A stretch of DNA of 64,000 nucleotides, taken from Turritopsis dohrnii. Its lineage: Eukaryota > Cnidaria > Hydrozoa > Anthoathecata > Oceaniidae. The DNA lies in the NCBI GenBank assembly GCA_027922465.2, contig BQMF02000100.1:682001-746000 (forward strand). Reading direction: 5' to 3'. Shown one piece after another: positions 47,277-58,500 of this stretch. Position numbers and translations under genes: made by a program. How positions within the stretch are numbered: the stretch's first letter is position 1; each line of letters opens with the position of its first letter. Below the pieces are notes generated by a model that saw only the letters and a list, made by a program, of their open reading frames with translations, was not told where the DNA came from and ran no database searches.

Positions 47277-48374
47277 TCTATATATTAATAGTCGATTCTC
47301 CGTCTGTCTGTCTGTCTGTCTGTTTGTTTGTTTGTTTGTAAGTCACGCAAAATGGTAGATTGAGTTGTGAGCGAAATTATTTCTTTTTTTGTGTGCGACG
47401 TGAGTTCGAAGCAAATACATTGCAACCCCAATCGAACGTGACTTTTTTTGGCTGATGAACTAATAGGAATAACGTTTTGTTTTTATCATTATTGTTAGTT
47501 TTATATTCCACATTGACTTGGGTTTGAAAACAGTACATCAACTAAATACAAAGTCACTAACTGATTAAATATTTTGGACAAAAAGCAGCAGTGGCAGAAC
47601 GTGGCAGCTTATGTTCGGTTTGCCACTAACTCTTGCCTGACTGTCTGAGACGGGTGAACTTTTTTTTTTGAGCAATCAAAATGTTTAAAAACCGATAGGT
47701 AAAAAAAGAGTATCATATCAAAAGAAAATGTTTTTTTCTTTTTTTTTTGCTTTTCTTTTAATAATTTAATTTGTTCTTTTAATTGTTAAGCGTTCTAATC
47801 GAACGTTTTTTTATTCTATTTATTCATTTAGCACGTGCCTTTTTTCTCTCCTCCGTGTGAACTTTTTAAGAAGAGAAACCATTTTCCCCCTGTTTTTGAT
47901 AGCACCCATGTTAGAGCGCGTAACGTTTTTAAAACAAAAGCTAATAAAAAGTTTTTTTCTCTCTACGTTTTGAGTGCATTGTTGTACTGATCAACGATTG
48001 TTTTAAAAAATAAATAAGTAACACATGAAATTTGGGTTTTTTTGGAACCATTGTTCAAACTGATATTTGATATTTGATTTTGAATCTGTCTCTAGGATAA
48101 CTGACGTTTTTTCGGGTCCGCGATACAGGCGATGGGGTGACAAAAAATTTGGGTCTAATTTTTTTGGAAGGGGTCTGTGACGTCATCAAAATCTTTGAAG
48201 AATGATATCTCTGTAACGGTTGATCGTAGCGGAACGATCCCATACATTTTTTTAATCAGTTTTTCGAGCTCTACAACATGGTAACACTTTCGGTTGCCAA
48301 TTCCTTAATTTTATTTTTCGTGAAGTCAACGCATGCTGAACATGGGCGGCGAGCGACGCCGCCTTGGCGGCTAG
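47277..48374 (+). mobile_element. Helitron copy 2 of the array, 1,098 bp
   Basis: Very similar to copy 1 along its length, with small indels (longer CTGT run, extra T's near 47735). Same hairpin and CTAG end, followed directly by copy 3. Confidence 0.85.
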
Positions 48375-48832
48375 TCTATATATTAATAGCCGATTCTCTG
48401 TCTGTTTGTTTGTCTGTCACGCAAAATGGTAGATATGAACTGCGAAATCGGGAAGTCAGCAATGTAAGAACACACATAAATTATCTTTCTTTCTGTTCGC
48501 GACGTCAGTGTGAAACCATTATATTGGGACCCAAATCGAACGCGACGTTTGGGGAAAATTATGTCGGTAACCAATAGGGATAACTGACGTTTTTCGGGGT
48601 CCGCGATACAGGCGACGGGGTGACGAAAAATTTGGGCCTAATTTTTTTTGGGGACGAGTCTGTGACGTCATCAAAATCTTTGAACGATGATATCTCCGTA
48701 ACGGTTGGTCGTAGCAAAACGATCCCATACATTTTTTTGATCAGTTTTTCAAGCTCTACAACATGGGTACACTTATCAATTCCTTAATTTTGTTTTTCGT
48801 GAACTCAACGCAGGCTGAACATGGGCGGCTAG
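48375..48832 (+). mobile_element. Helitron copy 3 of the array, shortened and without the full hairpin, 458 bp
   Basis: Shares the TCTATATATTAATAGCCG start, a short CTGT/TTTG run and the 3' third with copies 1 and 2, but lacks about 600 bp of the middle. Its end reads GGGCGGCTAG, so the hairpin arm GGCGAGCGACGCCGCCTT is deleted. Confidence 0.8.
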
Positions 48833-49861
48833 TATAAGTAGATAAGTTTTTAACTGCAAGGAAGGCTACTACTACAGGGAAGGTTTTTTTTATTATTGAG
48901 TATCACTTTTTGCCAGGATGTAAACAGCCAGTACTTGGCAAAGAGTTATAAACAAAGAAAAATGAAGAAGATTAGAAGAAAAAATAGATATAGCGGCATT
49001 AAGACATAAAGAAAACACTGATGCTCTTCTTAAGAGTGAAAAGATCATAACCATCAAGAAAACAAAACGACTGAAGAGCATTCCAAGCAGCCGAGGTGCG
49101 ATAGAATTTGAGGTTGTTTTTAACTTGGAGGTACAAAACAAAAACAGATTGAACGCTTATGTTTCTATTTTCTAGATAGTGGCTTTTTATTCATTTCGTT
49201 ATCTCTTTTATGTGATTCGGCGGTGAAAAGAATAGCTTTTTCAAAAGCAACAACAATCTAAAAACCAAAAAAAACAGGCTATGCAATGACAGGTGATTTT
49301 GCTACATATTGTCGGGGGGATTTATAGGCATCAAACTTTCTTGGAAGAAAAATGAAATGTTTAATTTTTACATAGCATACAAGATATCACGTATTTTGTG
49401 TTACACTTCCAATGTATATATCTTCCAACCTATAAGTGCCTCAACGGTTTCCGTGCGATGTGAGAAGGGCTAGGATGGTTCTCTCATCAAAACAAGCAGC
49501 TCGGTGAAAAGAAATTTGTTGAGGGTATCATGTGATAAATACAGCTTGCATGTTTTCGTTGTATATTTGTGACGTTTTTGCATAATTCTGCGAATTTCTG
49601 AAGATTATACATCCTTGAAACTTAACTTTCACAATCTTCAGTAACTTCGGAGAATTATGCTGAAACAATTTTCATGCAAAGACGCCAAATTTATAAAAAT
49701 TCGCGATTCAAGTTCCAACCAACTCGTTAACTTTGATGCAACTAGGAAGGTGTGTACACCTCTGAGCATCTATCTAATGGGATTCCACTGATTCGTAGGC
49801 ATTCAGGTTCAATTGAGCGGTTCTGCTCGCCTCGTCTGCTACGAACTAGTGCGACTACAAG
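48833..49861. other. No gene recognised; one imperfect fold-back
   Basis: About 1 kb with no coding evidence. At 49570-49700, GACGTTTTTGCATAATTCTG... and its loose complement (CAGCATAATTCTCCGAAG... on the other strand) form an imperfect hairpin that could be an old MITE. Confidence 0.35.
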
Positions 49862-49934
49862 GGGTCGGTAGCTTAGTGGTTAGAGCAATCGCCCGGCAAG
49901 CGAGAGGTCGTGGGTTCAAGTTCCACTCGGTCCG
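49862..49934 (+). tRNA. tRNA-like sequence (Ala GGC-type anticodon), probably a SINE head or pseudo-tRNA
   Basis: A full 73-nt cloverleaf can be drawn: acceptor GGGTCGG with TCGGTCC (with wobbles), D arm GCTT...GAGC, anticodon stem TCGC/GCGA, T arm GTGGG-TTCAAGT-TCCAC. Box A (TAGCTTAGTGG) is good; box B (GGTTCAAGTTCC) is imperfect. The anticodon loop CCGGCAA has C in place of the near-universal U33, and there is no T-run terminator soon after. GGC is not the usual Ala anticodon in animals. A pseudo-tRNA or SINE origin is therefore more likely than a working gene. Confidence 0.5.
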
Positions 49935-50530
49935 ATAACTTTGTGCTGCAATTGGAAAGGTACATTATGCGCTGGTGTCATTAATTAATATATGTGAACC
50001 TATCGTCGTTTTATTAAAATTTTCACAAAAGCAGTTTTGAAACCTACTAAACACATGCTTGTTTCCACGATCATAGCAAGCAACCAGAAATGAATTGAAA
50101 TTTTTAAAGTTTATTTTGTAGCCAATTAAGTCCTTTTCCTCCTTACAGTGTCTCAAATATGAAATTTTCTGAATTGAATGAAAAGCTATGCTTCTTTTTG
50201 TTAATACCTAGGCATCACCCAGGCGTCTTTAAAAGTTCCAATTTTTTTGGATAAAAGTACATACATCAAATACTCATCGCAATTCCAATTCAACATTATA
50301 TAAAAAAGTTCAGTAGAAGTTTTGTGCTACTAAAGAAAGTCGCAGATGTATCTGCAAATCGTATTTTCTCTAATGTCTTTGATTTTCCACATCGTATTAA
50401 GCCTAAAGCGTCGTATAAAACGTGTAAATTAAAATCCAGTGAAATGAGAGGCGAGGATTTTACAATTAGCTACTAACGTTTATTTTTAGTCCCCTCTCTT
50501 CATATACAGAGGTAGCTTCTTGTTCAGCGG

Positions 50531-50821
50531 TTGACTCTTCATACAGAGGTAGCTTCTCGTTCAGCGGTTGAAATCTCGAGCTGTTCTGGTATGACTGACA
50601 TTAAATGTTGTTTCGTAAACGCAGTAAACTTTTCAGTGACGGACTTGTCACGGATAAGTTATACTGAAGACGTGTGCGTATTAGTGAAGATCTGTAACCG
50701 CTTTATGTTTGACACACTCCAAAATGTAAATTTCACGGACACAGTATTAACAATCAAGGATACGGGATTTTTGCTTCAAGGCTACACCCTGAAAACAAAG
50801 TGTACCCAAAACACATGTTGA
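50531..50821 (+). CDS. Cysteine-rich exon-like frame, unrecognised
   Basis: A 96-codon frame ending in TGA at 50821, with eight cysteines and glycosylation sites (NFSVTD, NFTDT) and a strand-like pattern that resembles extracellular sequence. Acceptor-like sites precede it (TATTTTTAG at 50481-50489). Just upstream there is a 39-bp imperfect tandem repeat (TACAGAGGTAGCTTCT.GTTCAGCGGTTGA, twice). It may be one exon of a secreted protein or another surface-protein remnant. Confidence 0.3.
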   Translation: MTLHTEVASRSAVEISSCSGMTDIKCCFVNAVNFSVTDLSRISYTEDVCVLVKICNRFMFDTLQNVNFTDTVLTIKDTGFLLQGYTLKTKCTQNTC

Positions 50822-51908
50822 TTTTTGCCCCCGCAGCGAGCGTAACCGAGCGAGGAGGCATAGTAAGTAGTTTCACGAGATAGGCGAATGTCAGTTTCCG
50901 ATTTTGTTCATCATCTTCCAACTTTCGTGTTGACGTTACACAGTGGAATACAATTATTAGCTGACTTTGCTTTTTTCCCGTTTAAAAGCATGGTACTGTA
51001 AGTGGGAGACAGAATGTTTTTTCGTATCTCTTTTCTAATTTACTATTATATTACATTATATTATATTATGTTATTTAAAAAGTTCGTATGCTAATTAATT
51101 AAACATTTTTTATATTACTCTGATCAACAAGGATTTTGAAGCACAGCTTGAAATCTGAAATTTTGCTAACCATACATTTTATGTTTGTATATGTTTTAGC
51201 TCTAAATCTTTCATTTAATAAATTTTATTCAATGCACTGATTTTTGGTGGATCTTGCCATTTTAATTGGATTTCTGTGTATGCAAGAAAGCCATATTACA
51301 AATTCTTGTTTTTCTTCTTTAGCTGTCCTCCACTAGTGATCATGATCAATAAAAAACCTTTTTATATTTTTTTCTTGCTATTTTATGTAAATGTTGGCTA
51401 TTTTTTGTTTTGAATTAGTTTGAAACGCAAATTTCTAATGGATTTTTTGCTTTATTTTTTTTTTTTTTGAAAAAGTTTTTTTTTTCTTTTGGCTCTTACA
51501 TAATTTCTTTAACAAATCTTACTTTGATTATAAAATACGTATTCATGTTTCAGTTCACGCATTTCTTTTGTTTGTAGCAAATACTTTCTGATATTACTTG
51601 TTAAGCCTTATTTACACTTTTTGAAAGGTATATTAGCATCAGTGTGACTTAGGCCTTGCCTCATATCAGGTCTCAAATCAACCAAAACATTTTTTGTTAG
51701 GCCAAAATCTTGTTTTCGTTTCTGTTGGAGAAAAATTCAAATTTTGTTCGACAGTGTTTTGTTCTATATGTGGGATTATATTATATGTTCGGTTAGTGGG
51801 CTTTTTGGGGCTTGGGAAAAAGTGGTCTTTTCTTAGAAGCTCAATTTTCGTGTGTGTTTACTTAAACCTCAAACTGTTTTGATACGACATCGTACGAAAA
51901 TTAACCAA

Positions 51909-52136
51909 TCATGTCGAAGCAGACAATACGTCAAAGTGAGGTAAAAGAGAAAAAAACAAAATATTTTTATCTCCCATTAACGTATCCTTTTTGCCAATAT
52001 CTTTTTGAATTAGAGAGAGCAAAAAATCAACACCTTCTGGTCTCATTCTCAAATAAATGGTATATATGGCAACTTCTTCATTTCGAAGTTCTGTTACCAA
52101 ATTAGTATAGAGACCTTTTAAATCTCTTATTTCCAA
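51909..52136 (-). pseudogene. PIF/Harbinger (HARBI1-like) transposase N-terminal fragment
   Basis: The minus-strand frame reads LYTNLVTELRNEE...YLRMRPEGVDFLLSLI...KKDTLM. This has the spacing and residues of the HARBI1-type N-terminus (hLLQELR, nYfRM, fd-LL, K-DT-M). It stops soon after and the DDE domain is absent. Sequences at 51600 (TTAAGCCTTATTTACAC) and 54622-54640 (GTGTAAATTGCCCTTAA) could be the ends of the parent element. Confidence 0.6.
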
Positions 52137-52169
52137 TCATTACTTGGTAATGATATCGCGCAGCATCAG

Positions 52170-53314
52170 CAGGCCTGTAAATAAGCGTCGGACATCGGAC
52201 ATTGTCCGGCAAGAAATGCGCTGCGTCCGACATGAGATCCTGTACTGCCGGACATGATGTCCGACAGGAATTTATCGGCCATTTTGATCTTTAACATGCT
52301 ACGAATAAAAAGTATGCAGAATGAATGTCTTAAGATATAAACAGGATATAAACTCATTAATTATTAATTTTGTTTACTGTTTAAAATTTTCAAGTAGCCT
52401 GGTTTACACTGATTTGAAAATAAGAATGAATGAAAGGTTCTTATTTTTAGTCAAGGTAGAAACTGTCGGCTACTATTTTTATCAATATAAAAATCTCCCA
52501 AGTGACTTAGGGGCTGATTACATGATCCCGGTTAGCGGGAATGAAATTTCATCCCACCTTGCCGAGGTCATTTCAATTAATTCAATTAAAAGTTTATGGT
52601 ACGTGCTTAACCTTAATAAAAGAATTTTGTGAAAAGGAAAAAGGAAGAAAAACTAATTTCGGCAGTTGACTGGGACTTTAGTGATGATGAAGATTTCTCT
52701 CATCTTCTAGAAGATTAGAAATTATGAAATAGCTTCTGGAAATATTTTGCTTTCCAAATTTGTGCATGTGAACCATTTCCTATAACACGTTTTTAAAACT
52801 GAACGTTCTTTTCTTTTGTTGTTAAGCTGAATTTGAAAATAAATGGAGACAAGAAATCCTGCCTTTTTGTTCTTTTTCTGACGTCAGTTTATTTTAATTT
52901 TTATTTTGTTACAGGTAACATATTAATTAGAGATCAAACTATATTTGAAAAGTTAAAAGATTAATCAATGAAACAATTGTTTTTCTTTTTATAATTTGAC
53001 AAATCGAAAAAGCAAAAGAGTCGCTCTCCTCCTGAATTTTATTTTCAATAAAGTGTGAAACGGGATGATACGATGAGACAAACAAAAAAAATTTTTAAAC
53101 TAACTTGATGGGGTGCACAAGTTTTATTCTGAATCGCTCACTTTTAATTTTTACGGCAAAAGAATCATCATCTTACCTTTCTGAACGATCCCAGATACCA
53201 CTGTAAAAGAAACTTGGAAAAGCATGCCCGACATGAAATGATCATGTCCGACATGGACACGATGCACGTAGGACATCGTGTCCGGCAAGGGACAAAAAGT
53301 TATTTACAGGCCTG
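52170..53314. mobile_element. hAT-like non-autonomous element with ATCAG target duplication, 1,145 bp
   Basis: Perfect 15-bp inverted ends, CAGGCCTGTAAATAA and its complement, with ATCAG on both sides (52165-52169 and 53315-53319). Near each end are several GTCCGACA/GCCGGACA repeats (52193-52275 and 53235-53290). No transposase. At 52510 it contains one arm of a GGGGCTGATTACATGATCCC MITE. Confidence 0.8.
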
Positions 53315-53370
53315 ATCAGCTTCCTCACTCTCCATTTTTTTCTTTAAAAATCATTTCTCCCCTCAGCTGA

Positions 53371-54532
53371 GGGGCTGGTTGCATGATCCCGCTTAGCCGG
53401 GATGAAATTTCATCCCGCCTTGCCGAGATGAATTTCAACTCGGTGCTACATGCAGAATTTTCATCTCGTTTAGGCGGGATGGGACAAAACCCTTTGTGTT
53501 TTTAATTTTTGACAAACTTCGCATGCTCAAACATCAAACTTGTCCCGGTTGACCGGGACGAAGCGATTACATGGGAAAAATTTCATCCCGCCTTACTGAG
53601 ATCCCGGCTCTTGATAGCCGAGATCTCGGATAGGCGGGATGAAAATTTTATCATGTAATCGCGATGGGAAATTTATGAAGATTTGACCAGGAAGCTAAGA
53701 CCTCGGCAAGGCGGGATGAAATTTCATCCTGGCTAAGAGGGGGTTTACACGTAAAATTTCATCCCGGGACGCAACTCATCCCGGGATGAGTTGCTCCCTG
53801 TGTCTGGTCAAAACCTTTATGTTGTTTACATGTTTCAGACGGGATGAAATCTCATCCCGGGATGAGTTCATCCCTGTCTCCAGGATAGGGACGAGATTTC
53901 ATCCCGGGATGAAATTCGCTTACAAAGACATGTAAACACTTCCTCCCGGGATGGAACTGAAGAAAAGCACGTGTAAACACATGATTAATTTTCATCCTGT
54001 GCTAAAGATGCAGAAGGTGCGCATTTTGAACAAGATTTTGAGTATTCGACACGAAAAGATTTCTTTCGATCCGTTTGCACGTGGTAGAGAGAATCAAGGA
54101 AAAAGGTTTGTTTATATTATCACTTCAGATATATATTTGAGCAATATTTATGAACTTTTACAGGAAACTACCTATCAAAATAACCATTAATACACTTTAA
54201 TTTTAGGTAAATGTCAACAAAGCAGATAGGATCGGTTTCCATAGGATGGAATTGTTAAAATTGTTGGTAAAGTTGCAGTTAAAAATGCAAAATTTCTCTG
54301 TTCAATAGGCATCTTTCTACACGTTTTTCATTTGATCAGCTTCTTCAGTTTCGATTTATCATACGCAAAGCAAGTAAAAGCACATTTCATTGCGGGATGA
54401 AACTACTCATCCCGGGATGAAGCACACATGAAAACGTTTTCTATTTCATCCCGGGATAAAACTCGTCCCGGGATGAGATTTCATCTCACGTACGTGTAAA
54501 CCCCCCCTAACCGGGATCATGTAATCAGCCCC
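53371..54532. mobile_element. Outer MITE (GGGGCTG... ends, TGA target duplication), interrupted by a second MITE
   Basis: Ends GGGGCTGGTTGCATGATCCC and GGGGCTGATTACATGATCCC (as complement), with TGA at 53368-53370 and 54533-54535. Without the insertion at 53737-54507 it would be about 390 bp. It is almost entirely built of inverted copies of GGGATGAAATTTCATCCC. Confidence 0.82.
53737..54507. mobile_element. Inner MITE (GGGGGTTTACACG ends, TAA target duplication), 771 bp
   Basis: Ends GAGGGGGTTTACACGTAAAA and GGGGGGGTTTACACGTACGT (as complement), with TAA on both sides (53734-53736 and 54508-54510). It has inserted near the right end of the outer MITE. It contains repeated TCATCCCGGGATGA palindromes and no coding frame of note. 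Confidence 0.82.
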
Positions 54533-54832
54533 TGAGTGTCGTAACGTGTAAACACACGCGTCTTTTTAAAAAAAATCATACATCAAATGTGTACGACAAA
54601 AATCATACGACAAAAATCGTACCGTGTAAATTGCCCTTAACAATCGCTTGATAAAAAACTAAGTTATCTTTACTTATAATTAGTTTGATTAAAAACATAA
54701 ATCTAAGAAGCTTCATTTGAAATTTTCTTTATATTTTCGTACATTTTATAAACATTTTGACTTGATCCTTCAAAAATGCTTCTCTTCTGTTCTATGCAAC
54801 AATATTTAAGCGAAGCGCTCCGTCCGTCGGGG

Positions 54833-55395
54833 TACCGTAATGCTTCGATTAGACGCCCGGGGCGTTTATTAAATTTTTTGAATTTTTAGGGGGGCGTCTA
54901 TTCGAGGGGGGCGTTTAAAAGAGGGGGGCGTCTATTGAATTTTTGTGAAACTCTTCTTTTTCGTTAATATAAACTAAATATAAACATCGATAAAAAATAT
55001 ACAAAATTAAACTTCAAGATCTTCGTCAATAAAGACAAACTTTCCAACTGTTAGTTTAAAATTTAAAAAGAAAGGCGTCTATCGCAAATTTCCATATTTT
55101 TATACAAAATGAAAACATTGAGGCTGAAACAATTCAATATAGTAGTTCTACATCAACCTCGAGGTTAGTTCTACACGCCTTAATTAGTGTGTCTCTAATA
55201 GATTAAGTTACCGTAATGCTTCGATTAGACGCCCGGGGCGTTTATTAAATTTTTTGAATATTTAGGGGGGGGCGTCTATTCGAGGGGGGCGTCTATTCGA
55301 GGGGGGCGTTTATTTAAAAATCTCCTGAAGAGGGGGGGCGTCTATTCGAGGGGGGCGTTTAAAAGAAGGGGGGCGTTTAATCGATGCATTACGGT
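54833..55395. mobile_element. GGGGGGCGTCTATTCGA-type MITE, composite or tandem copies
   Basis: TACCGTAATGCTTCGATTAG occurs at 54833 and 55209 in the same orientation, and its complement (AATCGATGCATTACGGTA) ends at 55395. The unit 55209-55395 is a complete 187-bp inverted-repeat element; 54833-55208 is a partial or composite second copy. It has a striking run of GGGGGGCGT(C/T)TATT repeats, unlike the AT-rich surroundings. Confidence 0.72.
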
Positions 55396-55516
55396 AGTCT
55401 TATCAAAACTTTTCCGCTCGCTTGCGATAGCCTCGCTTCAGGAAAATTTATGACATCACTAGGCCAGTCCTAGCCTGCCGTGATCACAAATTTGACTTTT
55501 ACCACGAGAAGACAAG

Positions 55517-58500
55517 ATGATACTACTGCTTTTCGCCATGTTTACAGAAATTCTGGTATGTTCATATAATGTAACCTTTTGCTTAAATCAGAAAATTTTC
55601 AAAATATAACCAAATGACAACCACATGAAAAGGAAAACTGTTAAAGAATTTATGAAATAATTATATATCTGTGTAGCTAATAAATATTATTTAGTAAAAG
55701 GTAATAATAATGGTGTGATTTGGTGTATAAACTGATTTTGTGATAGAGATCGAGGGGCTCATAAATCTTTTTCTACTTCAAGTTTTTGTTTATATCTCAG
55801 TGTTAGTATTTTGGGTATTGGGTGTTTTTTTGTTACTGATTCACATGTTGCCTTTCTGTCATCGTTAATTTCTTAAAACAATGATAAAAGATCTAAATGT
55901 TATTTTTCAAAAATATAATGCTTCTTGAAAGCTCCCATGTTCATGAGATGTAATTTGTTATTTAGAAACATTTGATGTTTTGGTCCTAAATATTGTTTGT
56001 AATTTTGGATGTAATGTTTCAGATATATGTTCTTTTTAACCTTTTGAGTGCCGGCGATTTTGTTAGGAACTACCAATGACGTACATATACGTCACAAATC
56101 TCACACATCAACAACCGAAATTTTTTTTGTTAACGACCATGGACGTATATATACGTCAACTTAACGATAAACGAACTACCGACCAGAAACACCCAGCGAC
56201 CAAGGTGGGAAGTAAGAAAATAAGACAAAATGCAAAACAGGGTTTTTTTCACTAAAATTAAGTATAAATGTTCACAAATGTTCACAAATGTTTAGTAATG
56301 TTCGTTTTATGTGTGGTACTCTTCGAAACATGGTGCTGGACATAAACCAGGCTTATCGGGACAATTTTTGCATTGATAATGACTTTCTTTACGTATCTTC
56401 TTTTTATAGCATACGGCACATCTCTTTTGTGGGTTTTGTTTCTTTTCTGTGGGTGGAATGAGTTGTAAAAAATGTCTTCTGACTAATGGTAAATTTAAAT
56501 TAAATACATTTGCTTCTTTTATAATTTCTTTATCAAGCATTTCACGGATTACATCTAGCTTGAATTGCATAAAGCGAGCTTTGTTACCTTCTTTTACTTT
56601 GCCAACAAGGATGAATGCGTTTAACACAGCTTCCTCAATGAAATGCATTGCAACTTTTGTTGTCCATTTCAAGCTCTTTCTTACAGACGAGTAGTTTCCA
56701 ACCATAGCATCGTTTCGATCAATACCTCCCATGTACTTGTTGTATTCATTTACAACAGTTGGTTTTTTTATGAGCGTTCCATCTCTTGCTTTCTTTTTTG
56801 AGTTCCCAGTGGTAGCTTGATGAATTGTTGATAGAAAGTATATTTCTTTTTTATCGTTATACCGTATCAAGTTATCGTCACGTCTGTAGGCATGTTGCCC
56901 TTTTGCCAACACTTATGTAGTTATGTAGTAAAACCATACTGCAAATGATACTAAAATGTTTATTCTGCATACTACTAACTAAAAAATTCTACATGAACAA
57001 CCGAAGAATCTGTACAGAACAACCAGGGTTATTTGAAAATACACCGTTTAAGGACGTATATATACGTCGTTGGTCGTTCAGATAACTAATTTCTGCGTAT
57101 ATATACGTCCTTGGTTGTTCGGAGAAAAATCGAATGGTTGTTGCCGTGTACAAAATCGGACGTATATATACGTCAATGGTTGTTGAACAAAAACTTAGAT
57201 GGTAGTTCGGGACTAGCAGATTTGCGTATATATACGTCATTGGCATTCAAAAGGTTAAAATTGTAACATTGCAGCTTTCTGGGGTTTGGGGGTGGGAGCT
57301 GTAAGTTTACAAATTTGCTGCCCTATATTGGCCTAGAATCACTCAAATTTTACTGTAAGTTAATGTTTTAATATTCTTTTTCTTCTAGGAGAATTCAGCA
57401 TGTTAAGTAAAAAAAGTGCATTAAGCAAAAAAAGATCAATTCATTCATGCATATATAAGAGAAACTTTTATATCCAGGATTCATTGAATAACAAAAGTTC
57501 AAACATGAAGAAGTAAGGTTTGAATTCAGGCGCAAAGATTTCGATGCCCAGTAGCTCATTGTGCTATGGTTTTTGACTTGTATTACCCTCTATTGCTTTA
57601 TTGCTCCACAATCATGCTTTCAAGATTTTTTAGCATATAAAATTTCCAATTTTTTTGTGTGGGAAATTTTTACTGTTTCCATTCAGAAGAGACTTCTAGT
57701 TTAGGGCAATCACTTTTGACATCATTTCTACCACTGAACGTTTTTACTTGAATTAAAGATTGCTTCACAACTATTGATATTTGGGCAACTGTGATTAATT
57801 ATGATTTTAGAATTTCCTCTGTTCCAACTTGTAAGCTAATGATGCTTATTGGTTAAGTTTAAAACTCCACTCATGGTGATTAATTTTTGCTTCATGCAGT
57901 TATGACATACAATGCGCATTTTTTAAAGATAGTTTTCTTCTTAATGTACTTCATTGAAGAAATAGTAAACGTAAATTCGAATAAAAGAAGACATTCCATA
58001 TATTTCATTTGCTTGAAATATCGGAAAGCTTCCTTTAAGGTGAGTAAAGGGAAAAACATTGACTTTCCTTCGAAAGGAATTTTCCAATGGTGAAACTATT
58101 TTGTCAGGAAGTGGCTGGGAAGTCTGTTTATTTTCCAAAAACGTTGTATTAGGGGCATTAAAGATCATGAAAATATAATACATATTGATCATGTTGCCTA
58201 TTGATCCTTTTGTTTCAAAATTCTGTATCATAAATAATTAATTAGTTCACGCAATAAAGAAAAATCTTTGAAGCTCTTTTTTCAGTGTTTATTTTTCGTG
58301 TCAGAGCCACTTATGTTTGATGTTCCATTTACACATTTAAACCAAAAAAGCATGTATATTGAGTTTTGGCTTACCAAGAAGCTAAAGGATAGATCTAAAA
58401 ATGCTTTTTTCTGTATCTTTTAATTTTGAACAGAACAGGAGTTATACGCTTGTAAGCACAAAAAATGAAAACAAAAAACAAGGTTTTAGAGAAACTGAAA

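Larger units (their letters stand above)
56040..57254 (-). mobile_element. piggyBac-type element, internally deleted, 1,215 bp
   Basis: Inverted ends CCTTTTGAGTGCC (left) and CCTTTTGAATGCC (right, as complement), each next to TTAA (56036-56039 and 57255-57258), the piggyBac target. It contains only the C-terminal part of the transposase on the minus strand, plus palindromic subterminal repeats. It lies in intron 1 of the TNF-receptor gene. Confidence 0.9.

Noticed and set aside
46868..48728. Frames of 62-99 codons in the Helitron array
   Set aside because: They recur only because the Helitron copies repeat; no Rep or helicase motif and no coding bias.
49862..49934. Functional tRNA-Ala gene
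   Set aside because: C at position 33, imperfect box B, unusual anticodon and no T-run terminator. Kept as tRNA-like only.
56449..56694. Plus-strand 81-codon frame
   Set aside because: Antisense to the piggyBac transposase fragment.
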